The position numbers were made by a program, and so were the translations under genes. A stretch of 64,000 bases of DNA from Vespa crabro. Lineage: Eukaryota > Arthropoda > Insecta > Hymenoptera > Vespidae. The stretch is taken from the NCBI RefSeq assembly GCF_910589235.1, contig NC_060957.1, forward strand, positions 14,450,367-14,514,366, in the 5' to 3' direction. How positions within the stretch are numbered: the stretch's first letter is position 1; each line of letters opens with the position of its first letter. Below are positions 24,701 to 37,892 of the stretch, in pieces. The notes beneath the pieces are model-generated. The model saw only the letters and a list, made by a program, of their open reading frames with translations, did not search any database and was not told the DNA's origin.

Positions 24701-25733
24701 AATAAACAAAGTCATTGTGCCTGCTACAAAATAAAATACTATCTTCAAATTTTTTAGGTAGATCCTAATTTTCCATATGCATATACACTCCTTGGTCATG
24801 AATATGTTATGACTGAGGAATTGGATAAGGCAATTACAGCATTTCGTAATGCAATTAGGCTTGATCCCAGACACTATAATGCATGGTAAAACATTAAAAA
24901 TGTTATACTTTATAGTTTCATAGTTTCATAAAGTAATATATTTTCAATGTTTATTTGTATTTTAGGTTTGGCTTGGGAACAATATTTTCTAAACAAGAAC
25001 AATATAGCTTAGCAGAATTACATTTTAAACGAGCTTTGCAAATAAATCCACAGAACTCGGCAATTATGTGCCATATAGGTGTTGTACAACATGCCCTAAA
25101 AAAAACCGATCAAGCTTTGAGAACATTAAATACAGCTATTATTAACGATCCCAATAATACTCTTTGTAAATTTCATCGTGCAACCATTAATTTTTCAATT
25201 GGTCGGCACGCGGAAGCATTACGAGAGTTCGAAGAATTGAAAAATATCGTGCCCAAAGAATCTCTAGTCTATTATTCGATAGGAAAGGTAAGTTATTCTT
25301 TATTCGATGTAATATCGTTATTATTCATTTTCTTCTTTACCTTATTTTTATTTTTATTGAAGGTGCATAAGAAACTAGGAAATACTCACCTTGCACTGAT
25401 GTACTTTAGTTGGGCAACAGATTTAGATCCAAAAGGTGTAAATAGTCAAATAAAAGAAGCTATATTAAGTCCGGGTCAAGGCGATGAAGATTCTCCGGGA
25501 ACACAATCAGGCAGGTTATCAAGTCTAATCGTTTGTTTTTTCATTTTGTCTTAATAAAAATATCATCATTTATATTTCTTTTGTCGTTACGTATAGCAGA
25601 GGAACAACAAATTCAAAATAATAGTTCTATGGAACATGAAACTGATACAAACAGAGAAGGAAGCGGGCCGATACTCGATGGAAATGTTCCTCCTGTTGAA
25701 GCACCTGCTGATGACAGTGATGACAGTTTATGA
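21742..25733 (+). CDS. CDC27: CDC27 / APC3, TPR subunit of the anaphase-promoting complex
   Basis: Thirteen exons: 21742-21765, 22266-22341, 22421-22568, 22646-23029, 23142-23463, 23534-23722, 23804-24050, 24155-24335, 24434-24659, 24758-24885, 24966-25287, 25363-25510, 25597-25733. They give 843 aa; human CDC27 is 824. Exon 1 codes only MIVQEPVQ, as in human (MTVLQEPVQ). Then come AAIWHCLNHYAYPDAIFLAE, the low-complexity middle with SPLTPSFGILPLES, VFSQSGN and RRSSRLF, and the C-terminal TPR array (LLKELGMAYQHI ... HYNTGWVLSMLARAHFE ... HYNAWFGLGTIFSKQEQYSL ... PKESLVYYSIGKV). The acidic tail ends PADDSDDSL. APC3 binds the IR tails of the coactivators Cdc20/Cdh1. Intron 8 has a GC donor (CTGG|GCAAGT); a GT alternative would run into a stop. 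The exon 12/13 join needs phase 1, again implying a GC donor (TCAG|GCAGGT) or a weak GT 31 nt earlier. Confidence 0.95.
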
Positions 25734-27467
25734 AGATGTCGTGTAATGTGGAATGGATTAGTAGAACGAACCGTTGTTTCGCGTTGTTATATATCACCTT
25801 CATATTGATTTAATCGAAAGTTTTCCAGCTGATGTAGCTTGTTCTGGATCGATGCTTATTGAATTATCATTAATTTGATTTACATAGGATCTGAAACAAT
25901 CAAGAACTGACTTTTACCATTTTTGTTACCAGCTTTATAGTATTTTAATGCGTTTCTCAGCCTTGTACTATGAGAACCTGTAATATTTTCTCTCTCTCTC
26001 TCTCCCTCTCTCTCTCTCTCTCCCCTTCTTTTTTCTTTAAGTAATGAACTAGAATTTATGTTTCGTGCTTTCCATGTCGTTTATGTCAGATCCGATGAGT
26101 ATGAGAAAAGCAACAATTTACATGAGAAAATTAATGATTGACTTAATCTTTTTCATCGACTTGTACATTACGCGTTTATCTGTATATTTTTTACTATATC
26201 GCGGTTCCCTTTTATATTCGTTCGAACATTCGATCATTTCCCTTATGAATCAACTATTGTGTAGAGACTGTACCGCGTTATAAAACCTAAGCGAATATAG
26301 TCATAAGCATGCCGTATATAGTTAGGTAATATAATTAATTAATTGCGTAAGGAAGTAAGAGAAGTCTTGTGTAAATGTAAATTATTATTATGGTATATAT
26401 CTCCCTATTATTTTATTATAATTATATTATTATTATCTATATATAATTATTATCGGTGATTCAAAGATCGTGAAATCATACTCGGCTATAAAGATAGCCG
26501 TCGGACGACCGTGCAATTCTCATGATGAGGTAAAACCGCATTGATCGATCAATCTTTTTCGCAAAAAACACTGTGGAAGACAATTTAGATTGCGAATGAT
26601 AAATGTCAAAAAGTCGATCGAATGGTTGTGTATATTCAATGGCGAATTAATGTACTCGTATTTGCAATACACACATATTGCCGGGACATTTAATCGTACG
26701 AGCGAGAATACGTTTCGTATAAATAAAACGTATATCGATATGTTGTCTTTAAAATATACGACACACGCAAAACGTTTGTACAAGCATAAATGCATCTAAT
26801 TGTTTTAAGGCAGCAGGTAATCGTACATGTTCGTCCTTTATGAAATCGAGATTGAAACGGCTCTTTTAGAGTTGTGTTAGATTTTTCTTTCTCCTTCTTT
26901 TTTTTTTTTTTTCTTTTTTCTTTTTCTTTTCCTTCCCTCCCCCCCCCCCCCACCCCGTTTTCTTTTCAACGCGAACCGTGAAACTCGTTTAATTCTTACT
27001 TTTATCTAGAAGTAAATATATATTTGAGATATAGTGTTCACTCGGCGTTAAAGAGTTAATGAAAAATCTTATATAAAGTGCGTACACAGTACTATTATTA
27101 AATTCCAGTTTAACGCACCGAGTTTCTCGTGCTGGAAACGTGAACATGTAGTTTGATCGCATGAAAAGCGATTGTATCTGTACACACGTATATAATATCG
27201 AAGTTATATGAAACGTTACGTTGAGTCGAGTATTATTATGTACTGTGTACACCATGTGACATAGCTGTGCACGTGGATGTAGCATTTTATATTGTACACA
27301 ACTGAGTGAAATGCACGTAACGAAAAATAGATAAATTATCGATTCATATACGCGTTCATGTATATATAATACAATCATCTCGTGTATCTTTCTCTTCCTC
27401 TTATTTATCCCACCGAGACGAAGTTCGTCCATTTTTTTTATTTATTTATTTATCGTTTTCTTCCATT

Positions 27468-27498
<31 letters not shown>

Positions 27499-27912
27499 TA
27501 AACCCTTCGTCTTTGGGAAATTGCAATACGAAAGCAAGAGGAATCTTATGATTTCTTCGTAGGGACTTGGCGCGATTATTACTTTATAATAAAAATCATG
27601 CAACAAATATAAATAAAGAAGGGGATAATGTATATGTGTTCTCTGCTTTTGAAATACAAGTTGACATGGATTCCGTTCATCTCACCTTCAAATTCAGTTT
27701 TTGTATCGTCAAAGATCCAATAATAATAATAGTAAGTAAACATTATATAAGAGCTTGATAAGCATCCCAGTGGTAGAACGGTTGGAAAGAGTAAGAGAGT
27801 ATTCGTACGTTTGTATTTAGGAGGAAAATCGCGACTGGCTTGATCGTGTTCAATATTTTTTCCATATATCGTTCCAATTGTATAGAATATCATTTATTTA
27901 TTTTATATAAAT
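25734..27912. other. CDC27 3' UTR and intergenic region
   Basis: A TC-rich microsatellite at 25989-26022, a C run at 26938-26951 flanked by T/C-rich DNA (26880-26960), and poly-T at 27472-27498. Several short frames (26520-26953, 26989-27432, 27567-27893) show neither homology nor plausible exon structure. No gene supported. Confidence 0.55.
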
Positions 27913-29433
27913 ATGAATGGGACTGAAAGCGTACAAACTGGTGAGTAGATTTGTTAACTTTAAATATCTAACGATCTCATAATAAAAAGTTTCGTTTAGT
28001 GCTTGGAAGGATAAGACTTCCCGAACTTGGTCGAGTTTTGACACACGAACATGTTGCTGTGGACTTTACCGCGTTTTATACAGCACCACCGAATAGATTA
28101 ACACGTTTCTTGAATGAACAAATCAAGCTTCACACTGTCGGATTGGTGAAACAGTATCCGTAAGCGAAGAAAATGTGAAATCGTTCGATATAATTATAAA
28201 ATATTTTACATAATTATAAAATATTGTCTTATTTATGTAGGTATAGTAACATGTTTAATATCACATTTAATGACGTCGAAACTGCTTATGCCGTTTTAGA
28301 AGATCTAAGATTATTTCGTTACTTTGGCGGTGGTACTATCGTGGAGAATAGTAGCCACGGTTTGAAACGCGATCTTTTATTGATGAGAACGCTCAGTGAA
28401 AAGACTGGAATTAATATTATAGCTGGCACAGGTATTTCTTCGATCTTAATTTTACATTTGACATAGCGCTTTTGTATCGATTCGTTAATGTTTGTACATT
28501 TAAGGATTCTATGTTGCAAAAGTACAGAATGTTACCACTTTGAATTTATCCGTCGAAAATATGTACGACCTGATCATGAAAGAAATGACTGAAGGCTGTG
28601 ACGATTGTCCCCTAGTCAAAACGGGATTTATCGGTGAGGTTGGAACTTCTTTGCCGATCGAAGGTACGTTGGAATGAATATTATAATATGCACTTATCGT
28701 TTTATTACATATTTAATATTACTTAATTCACATAGATTTTGAGAGACGTTCAATACAGGCTACCGCAACAGCTCAAGCACAATTACGATGCCCCGTTAGT
28801 TTCCATCCAGGAAGAGATTCAAGTATACCCGCCGAAATAATCAGAATTTATGAGGAAGCCGGCGGAGATTCGCGCAAGGCTGTAATGTCCCATCTCGATC
28901 GTATGGTCAACATTTTCTTTGAACTCCTTTTCTATATTCTTTGAAAGATTTATATTATCTTTCATGAAAATGTGCAGGTACTTTTACCGATAAAGACGCT
29001 CTGCTAGAATTCGCGGATGAAACCAGATGTTATTGTCAATTTGATCTCTTTGGTACTGAATGTTCTTTCTATCAGTTAAATCCATTGATTGACATGTTAT
29101 CTGATGCACAACGTGTCGATTACATTCAGCATTTACGAGACGAGGGCAAACTAGAAAGAGTACTTTTGAGTCATGATATTCACACTAAACATCGTTTGGT
29201 ACGTATAATTAATTTTTTTTGTATTGCTTTTTTCTTTTCTCTCTTTTTTTTTTTTTCTTTTTTTTTAACAACTATTTCTATTGCGTTGCTTCTTCACCTA
29301 GGTTAATTACGGAGGTCATGGTTATGCTCATATCATTAACAACGTACTCCCGAAATTTAGGATGAGAGGATTTTCTGAAGAGGAAATAGAAACATTGACT
29401 GTTATCAATCCGAAAGAGTGGCTCTTCTTTTAA
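27913..29433 (+). CDS. PTER: PTER, phosphotriesterase-related protein
   Basis: Seven exons (27913-27940, 28000-28159, 28241-28431, 28505-28663, 28736-28900, 28978-29198, 29302-29433) give 351 aa; human PTER is 349. The amidohydrolase metal site is complete: HxH in VLTHEHVAVDF near the N-terminus, the bridging acid in KTGFIGEVGTS, His in VSFHPGRDSS, His in AVMSHLDRTF, and the Asp in RVLLSHDIHTKHRL near the C-terminus. The end VNYGGHGYAHIINNVLPKFR is typical. Bacterial relatives hydrolyse organophosphate triesters. Mammalian PTER is reported to act on N-acetyltaurine. The insect substrate cannot be told from sequence. No signal peptide, so cytosolic. An AATAAA is at 29634-29639. Confidence 0.95.
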
Positions 29434-30006
29434 ATACCTTTTTTTTTTTTTTACGATATAAATATAATGGACTCGTTAAATGAACATTTTTATTCGATCG
29501 ATTATTTTTTATTAATAAATTAAGATTATCTCTTTTTCAATGTCTATTGCATGTATATATCGTATCCCATATACATATGTCGATGTAAAGAACTTTTTTT
29601 AAATCCTTTTGTAAATGATTGAATTGTTGGAGAAATAAAATTATTTTCATGTATTAATTGTATAATTTATTATTCTTTCGTTCGAAACGAGATAAATGAC
29701 TTTTTATTGTTAAGAAGATTTCACCGTCGGCGATACGATTATATATTCGAACTTTGTGCGAGATCAGCTGTTTACAACGAGAAGCAACAAGATAGAATGA
29801 GAGACGAAGAAGATAGAGGAACGATATAAACCGAAAGAGGAGGGGTTTGGTACGACCCTCGGAGGTCGGAAAGTTGACTCTCCACTGTTGTTTATCGCTT
29901 CTACTACCTAAGTTGAGACTCTACATACTACAAGTATTTTTCTTAACGTATTATTCCGTGGATCATTCTTCGTAACAAGAAAGAATTGGAACGGGAGGAA
30001 GAGAGT
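29434..30006. promoter_or_regulatory. PTER 3' UTR and Rab32-like upstream region
   Basis: The PTER poly(A) signal candidate is at 29634-29639. The Rab gene's promoter and leader probably lie in 29700-30006, a purine-rich, less AT-rich part. A TATAAA at 29825-29830 about 180 nt before the ATG is compatible with a TATA box but unproven. Confidence 0.45.
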
Positions 30007-31408
30007 ATGGATACGAGAAAACTTAGAAGAGATTCCGATGTAGTGCTCTCAAATGTTGGACGTAGAGAGCTTCTCTTTAAATTTCTTGTTATCGGTGATT
30101 ATGGCGTCGGTGAGTGATTATTTTCTTCGTTGAACGTATTACGATTTTCTGTAACCATGTTGAAAAAAGTAAAGGTGAAAAGTTCATGTCAATTGCAACG
30201 CGAGCCATCTCCGTCGTACTAGTTATTCAAATTTGATAACGTTAATCGACATGCTAGAGATAAGAGAATCGGTCAGATTTGACGTGATATTTATTTGTCA
30301 CGTTTACGAATTCCATCTTTTATCCATTCGCATTTTCACTTTTCTTCTTTTATTTCAGGCAAAACGGCTCTCGTACGACGATACACAGAAGGTAATCCGA
30401 CGTTTTCTCTTTAATGTCATTGTACCTTGAGGCGTTTAGGCGGTCGCACGAGATTAGAATGATCTGATGATACGTGCAAGCCATGTACGCATAAGCTGTT
30501 TTATCCGCTCTAAAGAAATATATATACGTCATCGCACAACTGCTCGTCGCACCTGCGAAGCAGGGCTCTTTATCTGCGTCGACTGCACAACTACTGTCTT
30601 TTCCAGGAAAGTTTTCTTCGAATTACAAGATAACGATAGGAGCTGATTTTGCGATAAAAACGCTCAATTGGGATTCAAATACTAAAATAAATTTGCAATT
30701 ATGGTACTGTCGTTTTTATTATTATAATGTCTTTATTTATACGTAAACGTTCACAGTCGCGTAAACATCAGCAACGAATACGACTTAGTGAATGCGACTG
30801 TTTCTTACTTTCAGGGATATCGCCGGACACGAGAGATTTGGATACATGACCAGGGTTTACTACAAATACGCGTATGTCTCCGATGTCATGTAAAAATTCG
30901 CCGAGAAGATGATCGCATTAATCTATAAGTCAGTCCTATCGTTCGTATTTTTATTAGCGTCGCCGCGGCATTGGTTTTTGATATCTCACGAGCGGCGACT
31001 TTTCAGTCGATGAAGAAATGGCTAAGCGATCTAAGAGAAAAAGTCACGCTTCCGGACGGATCTAGCATACCCGTTGTTCTTCTGGCGAACAAATGTGACA
31101 TTCGACATGTCGCCGTATCAACCGAACAGATCGTTAAATTTTGCAAGGAGAACAATATCGGCGAGTGGTACATTACTTCGGCGAAAGAGAATACGAACGT
31201 TGGTGAGTAACACTTATAACGAAAGAAGAACGAGTGACTTGAAACATTAGATTTCGCACGATTCTTAATTTCTTGTCTTTTAGACGAAGCGATACGCCAC
31301 TTGGTGGAAAATGTGCTGAGAGCTAAAATCGAAGGTGGTATACGGGAATCCATAAGGCTCCACGATGGTCCCATAGAGCGTGGCAAGACAGGCTGTTGCA
31401 AGTTTTAA
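30007..31408 (+). CDS. Rab32/38-family small GTPase (lightoid-like)
   Basis: Six exons (30007-30109, 30359-30391, 30607-30703, 30815-30871, 30958-31202, 31284-31408) give 219 aa. G motifs: P-loop GDYGVGKT, switch I KFSSNYKITIGADFAIKTLN, switch II LWDIAGHERFG, NKCD in VVLLANKCDI, and TSAKEN. The switch regions MTRVYYKYA and LNWDSNTKINLQLWDIAG are characteristic of Rab32/Rab38/lightoid, which traffic cargo to lysosome-related organelles such as pigment granules. The C-terminus GCCKF carries the cysteines for geranylgeranylation. Two oddities: the catalytic Gln of switch II (AGQE) is His here, and exon 2 is only 33 nt. It could be the sole lightoid orthologue or a divergent second copy. An AATAAA is at 31508-31513. 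Confidence 0.9.
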
Positions 31409-33175
31409 TCAATGTGTTCCTAAATTGATTCTCCCTTCCTTTCATAATTGAGTTTGGTTTATCATCTAGTTTAATTATCTATAACATTTCTAAACATATA
31501 CTAATATAATAAAATCTATCTAAATCGCTACAGTACATGAATATATTTACAAATTGGATTTTATTCCTAAACGATTTTCGACTAGCCCTTTTATTATTAT
31601 TAAATTATTATTGCTCCCTCCCCCCTCTACCGCAATCTATCGATGCGAATAAACATAAATGCGTATTACTTATTTCTTAATCTTTACGTGGTTTTACTTT
31701 GGTTCAATTCACTGGTATTGCGAATCGCGAAGCTCGCTTTCGAACTAACATTATAAATACGCGTTATTGGTCTCGATTTTGTAATCCTACGAGACGCGTC
31801 GTCCTTTTCAGTCGGCAAATAATTTACATTTAGTTTCTATTGTTTACGATTACGTTCTACCCATGGTTCGACTTGTTCAAAACTTTGCTTCGTTTCATTT
31901 TCTCTAACATTTTCCTTTTTCCTTCGTTTTTTTAACATCGATCATTAACTCCTTCAGAAATCCTTTTGGTTCCTTCAAATCGATCTCCTATAGTGTCTCT
32001 TCCAACTGATTATTTTTGACGGGGCTCATAGCAATGGAGACGGTCGATACCATAGTCTTCGAGTAATCTATGAAAGCAAATAAATGAAAATAATTATTAT
32101 TTTCCTTCTTATGTTGTTTCGTTTGTGTTTACAGTCGTTGCAATAGATGAATACATAGGTGCAAGCAAATATTGTAGGCAGAAATGATAACAATGGTTGA
32201 GTAAGGAGTAAAAATTGTTAAGCATTTGGGAATAATTGTTAACGTTTCAGCGTCTCTATGCATTTCGTATCGAAATTCGGATCGTGTCAAAGAACTTACG
32301 TATGAGATGGAAACGAAATGTGAGACACGTTAATTGTAAAAACGTATGATTTGCACGTGTGAGAGGAATTTTAATATAAAATGTTGAAACGAGATTGCTG
32401 ATCTATTGAGTCACGATAAAAATCGATTAAAACGATTTTACGATAAATACAGGAAAAATCCTTACTTTAACGATTCCCTTTGAAATAACGAAACTTATTC
32501 GCCTCTTTTCGATGAGTCAATAAAAAATGCGATAAGCATATGTCCAATGTTATTACTACTTGTATGTGTATGAATTATTTGTTTATATTATCGCGAATAA
32601 TTATTTATGAAACGCGGAAGTACCCCTATGGCGGAATAATTCTTATTATTGCATCCAATTAGAACAGGCGTACGCCATTACGTATTGATCTTGTAAAAAA
32701 TAGGATTGAGTTATAGCGGTACATAGCAATCGAAGCTAGTTGACTAAACGTTATAATTATATGAAGCGTCTACTTGGCGCACTATACCTTCGTCGTACGT
32801 TCAATGACGTTTGCATTATTGAGAGAAAACTTCCAAGTAGCGCGAAGAAAAAGTATAATTTACTTATGAGAGCTCTAAATATAAGGAATTATTTATTTCA
32901 TTGATTTGATTATTTGACGATACGTATTTTTTAGATGCGCCAGTTAAATTTATCCCAAAGTTAACATTTTCAAAGAATTTCTTTGCTCGCCGGTACCTGC
33001 CGTTATTAAAGTTTATTCCGCCGATGGATCCGTTAACACGTACATACATAGATACATATAGACGCGAACTTGCGAGGTGCAACATGCCTGCACATAGCAA
33101 AGACAATCTTAGAAAGCAGCGAACTTGTGCCCTTGACTTACGAAGTGAGCGAGTGGTCGCTTAGCTCGTGTTCGG
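31409..33175. other. Convergent 3' region, Rab32-like and GPCR
   Basis: 3' UTR of the Rab gene (poly(A) signal candidate 31508-31513) and probable 3' UTR of the minus-strand GPCR. No further coding region recognised. Confidence 0.55.
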
Positions 33176-35018
33176 TCAGAGCTTGGAGAGCGTTACCACG
33201 CGACGGTGCTCGAAGTTACCTTGGCCGAAGTCTTGGTGGTGCTGACCGGGCGCACTGCTCCCGAAAGGTGTGAGACTCGCCCTTATCCGCGAACAGCCAA
33301 TCACGCCAGCGTATGCTTGTCTGTATTGCTTATTCATGATAACGTAGATTATCGGGTTCACGCAGGAAGCGAAGTATAGAAGAAGATATCCAAGAACGTG
33401 GAAGCCTGTTAATTTTGTTGTCTTTTTTATCACCGTGAAAATAATAATGGTAATGACGTCTTCTCACATAGAGATCATTATTTTTACATACATGCATTAT
33501 ACATGCTCTAATACATATAAATATTGAAATGACTTTTTTTTTCTTTTTCTTTCCTTTTACCTGGATATTTTACATTAACGTCGACCATCTTTACTATAGT
33601 GATCGGTAGATAACAGACTAGAAAGCTAAGGAAGATAGCGAGTACCATCTTCGTAATTCTCCATTCGCTACGTCTTTGTTTGATCTCTCTGGTATCTCTA
33701 CCAGGTGTGTGCGGTGACTTTATCGTTGGTGTTGCGTGTTTTCGCATCCTCGACTCGGAGCTGTATAAATAAAAGGGAGTATTACCGTAGAACGAAATAA
33801 TCGTTTCTATTTACGACAAAATAACAGAAACGTACCTGTGAACGACCCAGAATATTTTTGCATAACACCCGACGATAACTACGCAGGGTATCACGAAACC
33901 CGTAGCGAACAAAAATCTCTTAGAAGTATGACCATGATCGTCTTTGACTATCGAGCATGTTTCTAGATACATATCGTAATCAAATTTTCCTAGAAGGAAA
34001 GACAAAAATCATGTGAGGCGGAGAATAAAAGTGAAATTTTAATATTTAATTTCAAGAATCATAGTATCATCCTACCCCAAACGCCTAACAACGTTGGTAC
34101 CTGCATCGCGTAGGCGAACAGCCAGCAGAAAATAATCATCGCAGCGATCCAGTGCTTTTTATAAATCTTACTATATATTCCGTGATGGGCTATCATGATG
34201 TATCTGAAGATACGTTAGATAATATTATATTAAAAGCCCTACAAATTTCATCCCATTCTAATTAATTTTACAACTATTATCGAATGTATTATTATACCTG
34301 AGCTAGTACAGGCTATATCAATTTTATTATTCTTAAGATCTGATCCTGTGATTAGAAGTAAAAAATAGTACCTGTTAATGGTGATAGCTGCTACGGACAA
34401 AAGACTGACTCCAACGTTTCCGTACCTCAAGAACGGTACGAGGACGCACAAGGATCTAATGTCCGCCCAACTTGCATCGACGAATCTGATAGAGTCGAAG
34501 GGTAACACTAACGAACAAAACACGAAATCTGCCACGCAAAGGCTACAAAGAGTATATTAAATGAAATTAATTATTGAATTAAACAATTTAAGTCATATGT
34601 GCAGTAAAGTTATATGTGCATATGTGTATATATGTATGTATGTACGAAGAAAATGAATGAATTTTACTTCGTTGTACCTTATTATAAATGCTGCTGCAAC
34701 GTTACGAACTTTTGGATATTTGCAAAGGGCAACGATGGTAAGAAGATTACCGGCTAGGCCTGTTATCATAATCAGTATAGCCACGATCGCGGCAAATGTC
34801 CTTAATGGCCTCGGAAATCTACATTAAATATTGTAAATGAAATAAATAAGTAGAAAAGTTTGCGCTTAATCTCGAGATAAAGTTAATTCAGATTCGTCTT
34901 ACCTTGAAAGCTCACTGTCAATGATATTACCATGAGTAGTATTGTCCGTCACGTGTGACGGCCACGTGGCCATTGAATTCGTGTCAAAGCCACGAAAATT
35001 TTGATTTAATGATTCCAT
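33176..35018 (-). CDS. Moody/Tre1-family rhodopsin-like GPCR (orphan)
   Basis: Seven exons (34903-35018, 34678-34818, 34372-34542, 34076-34203, 33836-33989, 33561-33760, 33176-33405) give 379 aa. The N-terminus holds an NTT sequon (VTDNTTHGN). TM1 is AAIVAILIMITGLAGNLLTI, TM2 SLCVADFVFCSLVLPF, and TM3 ends AAITINRYIMIAHHGIYSK, with NRY where most class A receptors have DRY; this is a hallmark of the Tre1/moody group. TM6 is AIFLSFLVCYLPITIVK and TM7 ends CVNPIIYVIMNKQYRQAY. The third intracellular loop is short. In flies this small family (Tre1, CG4313, moody) acts in germ-cell migration and glial barrier function. The paralogue moody lies divergently 6.3 kb away. Which of Tre1 or CG4313 it matches needs a tree. 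Confidence 0.88.
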
Positions 35019-37846
35019 CTTTATTCTATCGGAGCCAAAGGGTTCTTTGATTGGCCCTGTGACATTGAAAGAAAATCAAACTTAAATTATTACTTATTTT
35101 TGAAGATACGTCGAAGAGATTGTTTTAACGTAAATTTAATTTATGGAAAATCTAAAACGTTAATGTAACGAAGAATCGAGCTCCCTTTTTTCTTTTACTT
35201 AACACTCGTAGAAATCGTTTAGTTGAGACAAGATTAAAAGGGACGTACGATGAAGCATAAAGTCAGGAACTCATTAATCATAGAATTCGAGCCGTCGTGA
35301 GAGGTCGTTATTATTTATAGGGTTATCCGAAAGGAACGTTTACGAGAACGGAAGTAAGTTGTCCTGAAGCTTAAGAAGGATAACATGGGAAGCTTACGGA
35401 ATATTAATCGCCTTTGATCTGTCCTAGTTGTAAAACCGAGTATAAAATATTTTCTAATGTATCTGCATTTATAAACGCAATATTCCGCTTGGCTAAATGA
35501 TAATATCTGATAAATTTAACATTCGACACGATACATGAGTATTCATTATTTCTTATTATACAGTATACATGTACTTTTATTGTAAATATGTATACTCAAC
35601 GAAGATCATAAGCCATGCAACATAAGAAATATGTTATATGTTGAAATATGAAATATCTTCTTCAAGTTACTTCTGCAAATATTGATACCTAATACGAGCT
35701 TCATTACATGATCGATCAAATTTATACGTATATGGCATCGAATAACAGTTTTATGCTGATACATGTATCGGATGTGCCGAGATATTTGCTTGCTTTTTAA
35801 ACGCATGAGTTATGATACGAAATACCCATAGACGAATAATACCTGTATAAACGAGATTTTGATAAACGAGTAATACCTGTACATAGAAGAAAATAAAAAG
35901 AGAAGTTATCATCGATCGAGGATAGCGACATCATAGTTATTTGAGACTATGCTGGATTTGGTAAACTGAGGTCAAACTGTGGTGCATTAACCTCGATTGA
36001 GTTTAATTAAGAGAAATTAACAGACACCCGGTACTAAGCGTCCCCTCGTAGCAAAAAACACGTTGAAACTCATGGGAGACATGAGAACGCGCGGATATGT
36101 TCCTTAACTCGAACTCTTTTATAGTTTTGACACGAGGTCGTACATGGTGTCGACCGTATTCAGCTTTATGGGAGTTGTAAAACTAGAAAAAATAATACGC
36201 GCATATGGGTTAAAGAATTATCTATGGGAATGTAGTGTAAAATAATATGCCTCGTTATCGATGAAACAGGAGAGCTGGAAATTCGATTTATATATATATT
36301 TCGTTTTGCACGATCGTATACGTGTACATCTCTTAAGATTTAATACAAAGGCGAAATAATCCGATTGTTTAATCGTCAACGCCCTGCATATGCGCGGCAG
36401 TTTAGATAAGGAACTTCTACGACAGTGTCATTGGACGATTAACAACATTATATTGTCGTTTGTGCTCTTTGTAAGTGTTTCATCAATATGAGAGTCGTTT
36501 TCTTTGCCCGATGACGTCCGCATTAACCGCTTCGTACGGAGTCGGTGCGAAGTCGGTTCTCGTCTAATAGAAGTGACAAAACGAAGAATTCATCTGAAGA
36601 ATGAGAACTCGAGACCTACATAATGCCGACCCCGTATTGCGATCTTCTAATGATGATAAAAAACGATAACATTTCCATTATGTGACACGATGCGTATGGT
36701 TAGCTTAACGGCTTTTGAAAAGATGAAAAGAAAAATTAATTCACGCTTTGACTAGGGGTCTGTTATTGTGAGGAGCTTCACGCATTTTCATGATTGGACA
36801 AGGTCATGTTTAGAATATCAGGACACATTTATATCTTACACGTTTCGCAATCGCATGTGACGAAATCACAAATCCACCGAGAATCCATGAGGGCCCGTGA
36901 CAGACCACAAGGAAATAGGATGGACGTCACGTTTGCGTTCCATGGAATTCACAATCTGACGTCACTAAATGATTTCCGAGTTAATCACGCGGCGAATGGC
37001 AATGAATGAGTCAACTTGACTCACGGTGAAAGTACCTCAGAGTGCAGCGGTATTGCTCGTGTTGTTTCTTCCTATCGTACGCGCGAGACGCGATAATCGT
37101 TTGTATTACTCGCCTCTATCGAACAGAGTTATTTTCATGTGTGACACCTGCTGCCACGTATAAGTATCAATCATTCTAATAAGATTAAAACATTGAGGGG
37201 TTAGAAACGCGTTAGATACGATATATCCACCTACAACAAAACCCCACGTGCTACGTAAATGTGAAAAGAACATAAAGTATTTCGTGCTTTTGTCAGCTAT
37301 ACTAAAATCCTTGAAACTATATTAAATAAGAGACAAAAGATTTGTATATATTCGTAACAATGATCTATCACGACATAGTTTCACCCATTGAGATCCCTTT
37401 TTTTCTCCCATGCATTCTCACGAATTGTTCATCCCGATCGTCCACTTCGCCCGTCTACCCCTCGCCTGTTTTTCTTTTTTGTCCCATTCTTAGCATTGGT
37501 CCTTCAGGATCACAAACTCCAAGAAAGTCGCGTTTCGAAAGTTAAAAAATCGACAAAACTTGTTATATCTCTTACCACAAAGGATCCGTAATCGTTACTA
37601 CCACCGCAAGTGGATCATCTTGACGTTCCGTCTTTGAAGCGCACAGAACAGGATTCTGAATTCGCCCACGTTCGTAGAAACTCTCGATTTTATCCTCATT
37701 CGTAGTTTTCACGAACTTTCCTCGTGATCCTCATTAAAAGTATTACAACGATTCACGTACGAGCTGATGATTCACACAAATAGAATAAATATATCTATAA
37801 AATATTAATTTTGTATAAACGAAAGATATTCAATTTTTTTTCTTTT

Positions 37847-37892
<46 letters not shown>

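Noticed and set aside
26520..27432. Several 70-147-codon frames downstream of CDC27
   Set aside because: No homology, overlapping on both strands, and composition like the flanking non-coding DNA.
27762..27790. tRNA-like CCCAGTGGTAGAACGG
   Set aside because: It resembles an A-box but no B-box or closing stems follow.
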